Assembly (NCBI RefSeq): GCF_000160855.1
Contig: NZ_GG700752.1
Span: 397,783 to 427,091 of the forward strand
DNA: 29,309 bases
Source: Lactobacillus helveticus DSM 20075 = CGMCC 1.1877
Lineage (GTDB): Bacteria; Bacillota; Bacilli; Lactobacillales; Lactobacillaceae
Reading direction: 5' to 3'
Both the position numbers and the translations under genes were made by a program. Of the stretch, positions 1 through 8,720 are shown in pieces; within the stretch, counting starts at the first letter, position 1; every line of letters begins with the position of its first letter. Under the pieces are notes generated by a model that made no database searches, was not told where the DNA came from, and was given only the letters and a program-made list of their open reading frames with translations.

Positions 1-131
1 ACAACAATAACTGTGATAAGATATATGCATATACTATTAACGGATATTGATCTGATGCACACCCCTAAAGTATATGCTTTTTGTGAAAAGCTGTGAAAGC
101 AATCGCAATGTGGTTTACTTTTTGATTTTGG

Positions 132-140
132 TGTTATAGT
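132..140 (+). promoter_or_regulatory. Extended -10 promoter for the small SLAP gene
   Basis: TATAGT at 135-140 is preceded by TGT at 132-134, the extended -10 pattern. A weak TTTAC-type -35 lies near 114-120. The start codon is about 45 bases downstream of the -10. Bases 1-131 hold nothing else I can name. Confidence 0.55.
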
Positions 141-184
141 AAAAGTGTAAAGGGAAAACGAGAAGATAGAAAGAGGTTATTAAA

Positions 185-541
185 ATGTTAGAATCTAGTA
201 AAGTTTTAAAGGTTGTTTCAAGTTTGGTAATCGGTTTAAGTCTTGTAGGTGTTGGTGCCAATGCCGTACAAGCTACATCATTCGTTGCTCCAAAGTTGGG
301 TACTGCAGAAGTTGCTCCAACTAATCCTTCAATCAAGAGGGGTGACAAGATCTTTGTTGTTGTAAAAGACACTAAGAATCAAAAAGTTACTGTTTATAAC
401 AAGAACGCTAAGAAAACCAGCAAAAAAGTTGCTATGGGTTCAACTTACACCGCTAAAGCAGTTAAGAAAGTTCACAGCACTAAGATTGTTAGAATTAACA
501 AGAGTCAATGGTTGAACACCAAGGACGTTGTAAAGGACTAA
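185..541 (+). CDS. Small secreted protein with a single SLAP-like domain
   Basis: The product has 118 residues. Residues 1-30 form a signal peptide: a short start, a hydrophobic core (VVSSLVIGLSLVGVGA) and a likely cut after VQA. The rest (about 88 residues) is lysine-rich. From about residue 49 it resembles one bacterial surface layer protein (SLAP) domain, with a KVTVYNKNAKKTSKKV strand followed by a basic strand and an IVRINKSQWLNTKDVVK end. SLAP domains anchor proteins non-covalently to the lactobacillar cell wall, so it is probably secreted and wall-bound. The start has GAAAGAGG upstream. SLAP proteins usually carry two domains and a larger effector part, so this is close to the minimum. 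The exact role is unknown; homology is by eye. Confidence 0.75.
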   Translation: MLESSKVLKVVSSLVIGLSLVGVGANAVQATSFVAPKLGTAEVAPTNPSIKRGDKIFVVVKDTKNQKVTVYNKNAKKTSKKVAMGSTYTAKAVKKVHSTKIVRINKSQWLNTKDVVKD

Positions 542-622
542 TAGAGCAAGGAATAAACTTAGATTAACAGTTTTAATGATCTCAGACTATTTCTGTTTTA
601 AAACTCTTGGATTAGGAAAATT

Positions 623-663
623 AAAGGACAAAGATATTCGAAATGAATGTCTTTGTCTTTTTT
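623..663 (+). terminator. Rho-independent terminator after the small SLAP gene
   Basis: A stem GACAAAGATATTC (627-639) pairs with GAATGTCTTTGTC (645-657) with one G-U pair, followed by a run of six T. It separates the SLAP gene from the tRNA. Confidence 0.85.
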
Positions 664-671
664 GATACAAT
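663..671 (+). promoter_or_regulatory. Possible extended -10 element for tRNA-Thr
   Basis: TGA (663-665) followed by TACAAT (666-671) fits an extended -10. It overlaps the T-tract of the preceding terminator and would start RNA at or next to the first tRNA base. No good -35 is visible. Confidence 0.35.
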
Positions 672-677
672 AAAGAC

Positions 678-750
678 GCCGCTTTAGCTCAATAGGTAGA
701 GCACCGCCGTGGTAAGGAGGAGGTCCCCAGTTCAAACCTGGGAAGCGGCT
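678..750 (+). tRNA. tRNA-Thr (anticodon GGT)
   Basis: A full cloverleaf can be folded. The acceptor stem is GCCGCTT with AAGCGGC (743-749) and discriminator T750. The D arm is GCTC/GAGC and the T arm is CCCAG-TTCAAAC-CTGGG. The anticodon loop GTGGTAA puts GGT at 711-713, reading ACC and ACT threonine codons. CCA is not encoded, so it is added after transcription. The anticodon stem CCGCC/GGAGG contains one G-A mismatch (706 with 718). Confidence 0.93.
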
Positions 751-756
751 TTGATT

Positions 757-781
757 GAAGGGCTAAACAAGTCCTTTTTTT
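757..781 (+). terminator. Terminator after tRNA-Thr
   Basis: AAGGGCT (758-764) pairs with AGTCCTT (770-776) with one wobble, leading into a run of T to 781. The stem is short but well placed. Confidence 0.65.
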
Positions 782-795
782 CATAGCTAAAATAA

Positions 796-804
796 TGCTA
801 AAAT
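796..804 (+). promoter_or_regulatory. Extended -10 promoter for the first pepE-like gene
   Basis: TGC then TAAAAT (799-804) makes an extended -10 that lies 42 bases before the ATG. The -35 region is only a T-run. Confidence 0.45.
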
Positions 805-846
805 GATGGCACTGAATTGAATGATTTTATCGAGAAAGGAAAATCT

Positions 847-2160
847 ATGAAACACGAACTTACAATGGCAGAAATTGCCAAGTTTCAACAAGAATATAAA
901 AAAGAACCACAAAATCGAGTAGCAGAACTAGCAGTTGTAAATAATGGCGTTCAAAAAGCTAGTTTTAATACTGAAGGAATCAGAAAGCTTAACCGTACTT
1001 TCTCAATTGAAATTCCTACTGATAATGTAACTGATCAAAAGCAATCTGGACGCTGCTGGTTGTTTGCGGCATTAAACACTTTGCGTCATGGATTTGCTAA
1101 GAAGTACAACACCAAGAATTTTACTTTTTCTCAAAATTATCTCTTCTTCTGGGATAGAGTGGAAAGAGCAAATATTTTCTTTGATAATATCTTAAATACT
1201 GCAGATAAACCGCTTGGTGACAGAACCGTTCACACTTATATGCAGGGCCCTGACGCTGATGGTGGTCAATGGGCAATGGCTGTGTCATTGATCCGCAAGT
1301 ATGGTTTAGTGCCAACTTACGCACAAGAAGAAAGCTTTACTGCAAACAATACCGCTGCCTTCAACCGTGCATTGAACATGAAGCTGCGTGAAGATGGCTT
1401 AATTTTGCGTAAATTAGCTAAGGAAAATAAAACCGATGAAATTGAAACAAAGCGTCAAGAATTCTTGAGCGAAGTTTACCGCATGGCTGTCATTGCCTTT
1501 GGTGAACCTGTTCAAAAATTTGATCTTGAATTCAAGGATGACGATGGCAAGTACCACTTTGATGGTGATTTAACTCCACTTGATTTCTTCCATAATTACT
1601 TTACAGATGATCTTGATGATTATATTGTTTTGTTCAATGCGCCAGATCATGAATTTGATAAGCTTTATGCTTTGCCATTTGAGGATAATGTTGAAGGCGG
1701 CACTCCTGTCCAATTTTTGAATACTGAAATTGACAACTTAAAAGAGGCTGCAATTAAGCAACTTGAAGCTGGTGAAACTATCTGGTTTGGCTGTGATGTT
1801 GGCAAAGACAGTGATCGTCAAAAGGGTATCTTGTCTAAAGGCCTTTACCAAACTGATACTATTTTTAATATTGAAACCAAATTATCCAAGAAGGAACGCT
1901 TGCAAACTGGTGCTTCTGGTTCAACTCATGCCATGACGCTAGTCGGTGTTGATGTAGTTGATGGCAAGCCGCGTCAATGGAAGATTGAAAACTCATGGGG
2001 TGCAAAAGTTGGTGAAAAGGGCTACTTTGTCATGGATGATGACTGGTTCAACGAATATCTCTTCAAGGTAGTAGTTAAGAAGCAATATGTTCCAGATAAA
2101 TTAGTTAAAATCTGGGAAGGCGAAGCAACCCCAGTTGAAGCATGGGACTCAATGGCATAA
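847..2160 (+). CDS. pepE: PepE/PepG-type cysteine peptidase (C1B, bleomycin hydrolase family)
   Basis: A cytoplasmic papain-fold peptidase of 437 residues that cuts imported oligopeptides. The catalytic Cys70 is in QKQSGRCWLF, His361 in GSTHAMTLVGVD and Asn382 in IENSWG. The C-terminus ends in AWDSMA. Canonical PepC ends a few residues later, and removal of the last four residues is reported to turn PepC from an aminopeptidase into an oligoendopeptidase, so the short end favours a PepE/PepG-like endopeptidase. I chose ATG 847 because GAAAGGA lies just upstream; an in-frame TTG at 817 has no good ribosome site. It overlaps the HD-domain gene by one base and lies upstream of the opp genes. A second paralogue is at 11873-13189. 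The symbol pepE rather than pepC or pepG is an inference. Confidence 0.9.
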   Translation: MKHELTMAEIAKFQQEYKKEPQNRVAELAVVNNGVQKASFNTEGIRKLNRTFSIEIPTDNVTDQKQSGRCWLFAALNTLRHGFAKKYNTKNFTFSQNYLFFWDRVERANIFFDNILNTADKPLGDRTVHTYMQGPDADGGQWAMAVSLIRKYGLVPTYAQEESFTANNTAAFNRALNMKLREDGLILRKLAKENKTDEIETKRQEFLSEVYRMAVIAFGEPVQKFDLEFKDDDGKYHFDGDLTPLDFFHNYFTDDLDDYIVLFNAPDHEFDKLYALPFEDNVEGGTPVQFLNTEIDNLKEAAIKQLEAGETIWFGCDVGKDSDRQKGILSKGLYQTDTIFNIETKLSKKERLQTGASGSTHAMTLVGVDVVDGKPRQWKIENSWGAKVGEKGYFVMDDDWFNEYLFKVVVKKQYVPDKLVKIWEGEATPVEAWDSMA

Positions 2161-2813
2161 TGGATATTGCGGCAGTTATTCGATTTACTAAGGAACACTT
2201 GAAAAATGAAAAAACAGGCCATGATTTTTATCATGGTGAACGCGTAGCTCATTTAGCCAGCAAGATGTATCTAGCTGATCACGAGTCAGCACATGAAGAT
2301 AGCCGTGAGGTAGCGATTATTAAGACTGCTGCTTATCTGCATGATACGATTGATGAAAAAGTCTGTGCTGATTCCGAAAAGGTGGTTACAGAAATAGATG
2401 AATTATTGCCTCAAGTTGGCTTTAACGCCCTAGAAGTTTGGGATATTCTTTATACCATTCAGCATATGTCTTTTTCAGCAAATATTGAGCATCACTATCA
2501 TTTGCCATTATCTGGGCAATACGTGCAAGATGCAGATCGCTTGGAGAGTCTTGGCGCAATTGGAATTGCTCGTGCTTTTACCTACGGCGGAAAGCATGGC
2601 AACAAGATTTATGATCCTGAGATTAAACCTGAGAAGCTAGTTAGTCATGATCAATATCGTAATCATGAAGAAACGACGATTAATCATTTTTATGAAAAAT
2701 TGTTCTCGTTAGCTGATTTGATGAATACGCCAGCCGCTAAAAAAGAAGCTCAACGGCGAACAGAATACATGCGTACTTTTGTAAAAGAATTCATGGATGA
2801 ATGGAGTGTTTAA
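2160..2813 (+). CDS. HD-domain phosphohydrolase, YpgQ/YedJ type
   Basis: The product has 217 residues and the metal-binding pattern of the HD superfamily: His25 (HDFYHGERV), His61-Asp62 (AAYLHDTID) and Asp126 (YVQDADRLES). The stretch DADRLESLGAIGIARAF is typical of the YpgQ/YedJ group. B. subtilis YpgQ hydrolyses nucleoside triphosphates to pyrophosphate, so a nucleotide-cleaning role is plausible but unproved here. The start ATG at 2160 shares its first base with the TAA of the upstream peptidase (TAATG), a translational-coupling arrangement. There is no strong ribosome site of its own. A further in-frame start at 2142 would lie inside the peptidase gene and is less likely. Confidence 0.85.
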   Translation: MDIAAVIRFTKEHLKNEKTGHDFYHGERVAHLASKMYLADHESAHEDSREVAIIKTAAYLHDTIDEKVCADSEKVVTEIDELLPQVGFNALEVWDILYTIQHMSFSANIEHHYHLPLSGQYVQDADRLESLGAIGIARAFTYGGKHGNKIYDPEIKPEKLVSHDQYRNHEETTINHFYEKLFSLADLMNTPAAKKEAQRRTEYMRTFVKEFMDEWSV

Positions 2814-2828
2814 AATAATTTAATATTT

Positions 2829-2867
2829 AATAAGCCTTGATGTAGCAACATTGAGGCTTATTTCTTT
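2829..2867 (+). terminator. Terminator after the HD-domain gene
   Basis: AATAAGCCT (2829-2837) pairs with AGGCTTATT (2854-2862), with further pairing inward (ATGT/ACAT), then a T-rich tail. It ends the pepE-HD unit before oppA. Confidence 0.85.
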
Positions 2868-2898
2868 GCTTAAAGTTAAAATTATTATTAGAAAAAGC

Positions 2899-2927
2899 TT
2901 GCAAAATTAATAAGTACCGGATATACT
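2899..2927 (+). promoter_or_regulatory. Promoter for the oppA pair
   Basis: TTGCAA (2899-2904) and TATACT (2922-2927) are separated by exactly 17 bases, a near-consensus housekeeping promoter. The leader is about 47 bases. It includes a small palindrome TCTCAT-AA-ATGAGA overlapping the start of the ribosome site. Confidence 0.75.
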
Positions 2928-2981
2928 TATAAACAACTTAAGAAATTTATTAATTTTCTCATAAATGAGAGGGGCAATAAT

Positions 2982-4604
2982 ATGAAGTTTACAAAATTAT
3001 TTGCCGCAGGAGCAACAGTACTTATCGCTGGCTCCACTCTAGCGGCATGCGGTGGCAATAGTAATAGTTCGTCAGGTTCATCTAAGAAGACCATCAACTG
3101 GATGGACTCAGCTGAAATTCCAACTATGGATATTTCTAAAGCCACTGACGTTACTAGTTTTAACCAATTGGGTAACGTTGAAGAAGGACTTTACCGTTTG
3201 GGCAATAAGAGCAAAGTTGAAAATGCTTTGGCAACCAGTACTAAGGTTTCTAAAGATGGTAAGACTTGGACTTTCACATTACGTCCTTCTAAGTGGTCCA
3301 ATGGTAATAAGTTAACTGCTAAGGACTTCGTATATTCTTGGCGTAGAACTGTAAATCCAAAGACTGCTTCACAATATGCTTACCTCTTCGAAGGTATTCA
3401 CAACGCAACTAAGATTTCTGCTGGTAAGGCACCAGTTAACAGCTTGGGTATTAAGGCTGAAGGCAATGACAAGTTAGTCGTAACTTTGGACAAGCGTATT
3501 CCTTACTTCAAGTTGTTAATGGGCTTCCCATTATTCTTCCCACAAAACCAAAAGGTTGTTGAAGCAAATGGTTCTAAGTATGGTACTTCATCCAAGACTA
3601 CTGCTTTCAACGGACCATTCGTACAAAAGGGTTGGACAGGTTCAAACCTTTCTTGGAAGCTTGTTAAGAACAAGAATTACTGGGACAAGAAGAATGTTAA
3701 GCTTGATGCAATTAACTACAGTGTTCAAAAGACACCTTCAACTGCTTACAATTTGTACCAATCAAAGAAGCTTGATGCAACTATCTTAGATGCACAACAA
3801 ACTAAGAACTTGAAGCACAATGCAGGCTACACATTGCGTGACACAGCTGCAACATTCTACCTTCAATTCAACCAAAAGAGAAAGATTTTCCAAAACGCAA
3901 ACTTGCGTAAAGCTATCTCAATGTCAATCAATAGAAAGGCTTTAGGTAATGCTTTAGGTGGTGCCAACACTCCAGCTGACAGTTTGACTGCTAAGGGCGT
4001 TGTTAACCACGATGGCAAGGATTGGGCTTCAGTAGTTGGCGATAAGGAAAGTGCTTCTTACAACCCAGCTGATGCCAAGAAGCTTTACCAAAAAGCTTTG
4101 AAGGAATTAGGCGTTAAGAACGTTTCATTCACCATCCTTTCAGATGATACTGACGCTGGTCAAAAGACTACCGAAACTCTTCAAAGTCAATTAGAAGAAA
4201 ACTTGAAGGGCATGAAGGTTTCAGTAGCTAACGTTCCATTCAAGACTCGTTTGAACCGTTCAACTAATGGTAACTTTGATATCGTAGTATCAGGTTGGTC
4301 AGCTGACTTTGCCGACCCAATTTCATTCGTTGACTTGTTCACTAGCAAGAACGCTAACAACAACGGTAAGTGGAGCAATGCTCAATACGATAAGTTGATC
4401 GCTGATTCTAAGACTACTGATGATAATACTAAGCGTTGGAATGATCTTGAAAAGGCAGAAAAGATCTTGCTTAGCGAAGAAGGTATCGCACCACTTTACT
4501 ACAAGACTGAAGCTTGGCTTGTACGTCCAGACATCAAGGGTATCGTTTACAACGGTGCTGGTTTGAACTACAACTTCAAGGAAGCTTACGTATCTGGTAA
4601 TTAA
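2982..4604 (+). CDS. oppA1: Oligopeptide-binding lipoprotein OppA (first copy)
   Basis: A family 5 extracellular solute-binding protein of 540 residues. A lipoprotein signal ends in the lipobox LAAC with lipidated Cys23, followed by a Gly/Ser/Asn-rich tether. The mature part begins KKTINWMDSAEIPTMD, has the DFVYSWRRTVNP segment common to OppA, and ends with ADFADPISFVDLF and an IAPLYYKTEAWLV region. It sits outside the membrane and passes peptides to OppBC. GAGAGGGGC precedes ATG 2982. It is closely related to the second OppA at 4678, sharing blocks such as FKLLMGFPLFFPQNQK and GWTGSNLSWKLVKNKNYW. The two arose by duplication and may differ in peptide preference. The genes for the permease and ATPases follow after guaB. 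Confidence 0.95.
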   Translation: MKFTKLFAAGATVLIAGSTLAACGGNSNSSSGSSKKTINWMDSAEIPTMDISKATDVTSFNQLGNVEEGLYRLGNKSKVENALATSTKVSKDGKTWTFTLRPSKWSNGNKLTAKDFVYSWRRTVNPKTASQYAYLFEGIHNATKISAGKAPVNSLGIKAEGNDKLVVTLDKRIPYFKLLMGFPLFFPQNQKVVEANGSKYGTSSKTTAFNGPFVQKGWTGSNLSWKLVKNKNYWDKKNVKLDAINYSVQKTPSTAYNLYQSKKLDATILDAQQTKNLKHNAGYTLRDTAATFYLQFNQKRKIFQNANLRKAISMSINRKALGNALGGANTPADSLTAKGVVNHDGKDWASVVGDKESASYNPADAKKLYQKALKELGVKNVSFTILSDDTDAGQKTTETLQSQLEENLKGMKVSVANVPFKTRLNRSTNGNFDIVVSGWSADFADPISFVDLFTSKNANNNGKWSNAQYDKLIADSKTTDDNTKRWNDLEKAEKILLSEEGIAPLYYKTEAWLVRPDIKGIVYNGAGLNYNFKEAYVSGN

Positions 4605-4622
4605 TCAATAGTACATTGACAA

Positions 4623-4656
4623 AAAAGAGTTAGCTGAATTGGCAGCTACTCTTTTC
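4623..4656 (+). terminator. Hairpin between the two oppA genes (terminator or processing stem)
   Basis: AAAAGAGTTAGCTG (4623-4636) pairs with CAGCTACTCTTTT (4643-4655) with one bulged T, ending in CTTTTCT. The T-tail is short, so this may be a partial terminator that lowers oppA2 relative to oppA1, or an mRNA-stabilising stem. No clear promoter lies between it and oppA2. Confidence 0.65.
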
Positions 4657-4677
4657 TGCACCTTGGGAGGCAAAATT

Positions 4678-6309
4678 ATGTTAAGATTGAAAAAAATAAT
4701 GGCTGTAGGAGTTGTTGCCTTGGCTGGTGCGGCACTTGCTGCATGTGGCAATAATAGTAGCAATTCATCCAGTGGCACTAAAAAGACTTTAAATTGGATG
4801 GATAAAACAGAAATTGAAGGCATGGACTTATCTAAAGTTACTGATGGTACAAGTTTTACCCAATTGAACAATACTATGGAAGGACTCTACCGCCTGGGTA
4901 AAAATTCTAAAGTTGAACCTGGTTTGGCTACTAAGACAACTACTAGCAATGATGGCAAGACTTGGACTTTTACCTTACGCAATAATGATAAGTGGTCCAA
5001 CGGTGATCTCGTAACTGCACAAGACTTTGTGTACTCTTGGCGTAGAACCGTTGATCCAAGTACGGGTTCACAATACTCATACTTGTTCTCTGGTGTGAAA
5101 AACGCAGATGCAATTGTGGCAGGGAAGAAGAAACCTAACACTTTAGGTGTTAAAGCCGAAGGTAAGGATAAGTTAGTAGTTACTTTGGATAAACGTATTC
5201 CTTACTTCAAGTTGCTTATGGGCTTTCCATTATTCTTCCCACAAAATCAAAAAGCAGTTGAACAATATGGCAAGAGCTATGGTACTTCATCCAAGACAAC
5301 GGTTTACAATGGCCCATTCATCCAAAAAGGTTGGACAGGCTCGAACCTTTCCTGGAAACTTGTTAAGAATAAAAATTACTGGGACAAGAAGAACATTAAG
5401 TTGGATACCATCAACTTCAGCGTTCAAAAGACCCCATCAACTGACTACAACTTGTATCAATCAGGTAAGTTAGATGCAGCTTTGCTTGGTCCACAAGCTT
5501 CTAAGCAATTGAAGAATCAAAAGGGCTACACGCTTAGAAAGACTTCTTCAACTATCTACTTAGAAATGAATATGAAGAAGAAACCATTTAACAACGAGAA
5601 CTTTAGAAAAGCTATTTCTTTAGCTATCGATAGAAAAGAATTGGCTAACTCAGTTGGTGGTACTGCAGAACCAGCAGATACGCTTTCACCTGAAAATATG
5701 ACTGAGGTCAATGGTAAAGACTACACTGACTTAGTAAGAGGTGAAGCAACCAAGCAGTTCAATACATACAACAAGAAGCAAGCACAAGCATTCTGGAAGA
5801 AAGCGCAACAGGAATTGGGCAAGAAGAGTGTCAACTTTGCTATCTTGACTTACGATGATGATGCTTCTAAGAAGGCGGGTGAATACTTGCAAAGTACTAT
5901 TGAATCAACCTTGAAGGGCGTAAACGTCAGAGTACAAAGTATTCCTAAGAAGACAGCCTTGAACCATGCAGGAAGCGGCAACTACGACGTCTTCTTAATG
6001 GGATGGACTGCAGACTTTTCAGATCCAATTTCATTCTTAGACTTGAACACATCTAAGAACTCTCAAAACTGGGAAAAGTACTCAGATCCAACCTATGACA
6101 AGTTAGTTGCTGATTCTAAGGTAACTCCGAGTGAAACTAAGCGCTGGGATGATTTGGTTAAGGCTGAACAAAGAATCATTTCTACTCAAGGCGTAACACC
6201 TTTGTACCACCCAGAAGAAGCTTGGATGGTTCGCCCAAGCGTCAAAAACGTAATCTACAATGGTGCAGGTGCTCCTTACAACTTCAAAGGTGCATATGTT
6301 GCCAACTAA
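4678..6309 (+). CDS. oppA2: Oligopeptide-binding lipoprotein OppA (second copy)
   Basis: A 543-residue family 5 solute-binding lipoprotein. The lipobox LAAC gives lipidated Cys23 after a hydrophobic signal (GVVALAGAALAAC). The mature protein follows the same plan as OppA1, with KKTLNWMDKTEIEGMD, DFVYSWRRTVDP, ADFSDPISFLDL and a conserved C-terminal NGAGAPYNFKGAYV. ATG 4678 is chosen because GGGAGG lies 8 bases upstream; a longer reading from 4639 would start inside the intergenic hairpin. It most likely serves as an alternative receptor for the same OppBCDF transporter. Divergence from OppA1 is spread through the ligand-binding lobes, so a different peptide range is likely (inference). Confidence 0.95.
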   Translation: MLRLKKIMAVGVVALAGAALAACGNNSSNSSSGTKKTLNWMDKTEIEGMDLSKVTDGTSFTQLNNTMEGLYRLGKNSKVEPGLATKTTTSNDGKTWTFTLRNNDKWSNGDLVTAQDFVYSWRRTVDPSTGSQYSYLFSGVKNADAIVAGKKKPNTLGVKAEGKDKLVVTLDKRIPYFKLLMGFPLFFPQNQKAVEQYGKSYGTSSKTTVYNGPFIQKGWTGSNLSWKLVKNKNYWDKKNIKLDTINFSVQKTPSTDYNLYQSGKLDAALLGPQASKQLKNQKGYTLRKTSSTIYLEMNMKKKPFNNENFRKAISLAIDRKELANSVGGTAEPADTLSPENMTEVNGKDYTDLVRGEATKQFNTYNKKQAQAFWKKAQQELGKKSVNFAILTYDDDASKKAGEYLQSTIESTLKGVNVRVQSIPKKTALNHAGSGNYDVFLMGWTADFSDPISFLDLNTSKNSQNWEKYSDPTYDKLVADSKVTPSETKRWDDLVKAEQRIISTQGVTPLYHPEEAWMVRPSVKNVIYNGAGAPYNFKGAYVAN

Positions 6310-6354
6310 CTATAAACAACAATAACTAAACAATAAAAACTCCTCTCTTAAGTT

Positions 6355-6395
6355 AAAAGCAGGCTGAAAAAATTCAGTCTGCTTTTAAATTTTTC
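6355..6395 (+). terminator. Terminator after oppA2
   Basis: AAAAGCAGGCTGAA (6355-6368) pairs with TTCAGTCTGCTTTT (6373-6386) with one wobble, followed by AAATTTTT. It isolates the oppA pair from guaB. Confidence 0.88.
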
Positions 6396-6396
6396 C

Positions 6397-6425
6397 TTGA
6401 AAAATGGTAAATCTGCTAGTAAAGT
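6397..6425 (+). promoter_or_regulatory. Promoter for guaB
   Basis: TTGAAA (6397-6402) and TAAAGT (6420-6425) lie 17 bases apart, about 40 bases before the start codon. I see no purine riboswitch core or PurBox in this short leader. Confidence 0.55.
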
Positions 6426-6465
6426 ATAGCTAATAATTTTTTTGAATGAAAAAAGGAGAGCATAA

Positions 6466-7608
<1,143 letters not shown>

Positions 7609-7638
7609 AATCATCGCAAGATTTCTTCAATAAATTAA

Positions 7639-7677
7639 AAATAAGAGAAAAGTATAAGCTTTTCTCTTATTTTTTTA
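7639..7677 (+). terminator. Terminator after guaB
   Basis: AAATAAGAGAAAAG (7639-7652) pairs perfectly with CTTTTCTCTTATTT (7659-7672), followed by a T-run. Confidence 0.93.
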
Positions 7678-7715
7678 ATTTTATTTAGTATTTACCTAGA
7701 TATTTTTGAATCATT

Positions 7716-7724
7716 TGGTATAAT
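7716..7724 (+). promoter_or_regulatory. Extended -10 promoter for oppBCDF
   Basis: TGG (7716-7718) is followed by a perfect TATAAT (7719-7724). The -35 is weak. The leader is about 55 bases and contains no evident structure. Confidence 0.7.
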
Positions 7725-7782
7725 TAAAACAACATTAAAAAACAAAATATAAAATAAAAAGAAAAATGAGGGAGCAATTAAT

Positions 7783-8712
7783 ATGGCTAGATACCTATTA
7801 AAACGTATTTTTTATATGATCCTCACTTTGTTTATCGTAGCCACGGTAACGTTCTTCTTAATGAAGTTGATGCCTGGTTCACCTTACGCTAACGAAGCGA
7901 AGATGACACTAACACAGCAACATATTATGAATGAACAATATGGATTGAATAAGCCTGTTTGGCAACAATATTTAATCTATATTGCTGGGATGCTTCATGG
8001 AGATTTTGGAACGTCCTTCCAATACAGTAATCAACCTGTATCTTCATTGATTGGTGCTCGTTTAGGGGCTTCAATGCAATTGGGATTGCAAGCTTTAATC
8101 TTGGGCGTTGTATTTGGCGTAATCGTCGGTGCTATTGCTGCTGTGAAGCAAGGAACTTGGGTAGATTCAACTGCGACCGTAATTTCTATTATTGGTAAAT
8201 CAGTTCCTAACTTCGTTTTAGCAGTACTTTTACAGTACTATATTGGTTTAAAGCTAGGTCTTTTTCCATTAGCTGGTTGGGGTCAATTCTCTCAAACGAT
8301 CATGCCAACAATTGCTCTGGCGGTAGGACCATTCGCCGAGACGGCGCGGTTCATTAGAACTAGCATGGTTGATACCTTGAGTAGTGATTACATTGAATTA
8401 GGTAAAGCTAAAGGCTTGAGCCGAATGGAAGTTATTAGAAAGCACGCAATGCGTAACTCAATGATTCCATTAGTTACCTTAATTGGTCCTTATGCAGTTG
8501 CTTTGATGACCGGTTCAATGGTTATCGAGAATATCTTCAATATTCCTGGTATTGGTGAACAATTTATTAAGTCGATTTTGACTAACGACTACCCAACAAT
8601 CATGGGAATTACGATGGTCTACTGTATCGGACTTGTAGTAATTTTGTTGATTACTGATATTATCTATGGATTGATTGATCCAAGAATTAGATTAGATGAA
8701 AGCGAGGCTTAG
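7783..8712 (+). CDS. oppB: Oligopeptide ABC transporter permease OppB
   Basis: An integral membrane subunit of 309 residues with about six membrane segments, the first at residues 10-30. The N-terminal pattern MARYLLKRIFYMI is typical of DppB/OppB. The EAA loop that docks on the ATPases is at residues 203-222 (DYIELGKAKGLSRMEVIRKH). Together with OppC it forms the peptide channel. GAGGGAG precedes ATG 7783. First gene of the oppBCDF unit; oppC starts 9 bases after its stop codon. Confidence 0.96.
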   Translation: MARYLLKRIFYMILTLFIVATVTFFLMKLMPGSPYANEAKMTLTQQHIMNEQYGLNKPVWQQYLIYIAGMLHGDFGTSFQYSNQPVSSLIGARLGASMQLGLQALILGVVFGVIVGAIAAVKQGTWVDSTATVISIIGKSVPNFVLAVLLQYYIGLKLGLFPLAGWGQFSQTIMPTIALAVGPFAETARFIRTSMVDTLSSDYIELGKAKGLSRMEVIRKHAMRNSMIPLVTLIGPYAVALMTGSMVIENIFNIPGIGEQFIKSILTNDYPTIMGITMVYCIGLVVILLITDIIYGLIDPRIRLDESEA

Positions 8713-8720
8713 AAGACAAT

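Noticed and set aside
817..846. Upstream TTG start adding ten residues to the first pepE-like gene
   Set aside because: The extension (MNDFIEKGKS) is not peptidase-like and covers the GAAAGGA ribosome site that serves ATG 847.
6310..6465. Purine riboswitch or PurBox ahead of guaB
   Set aside because: No aptamer core or PurBox pattern was found; only a terminator and a simple promoter are present.
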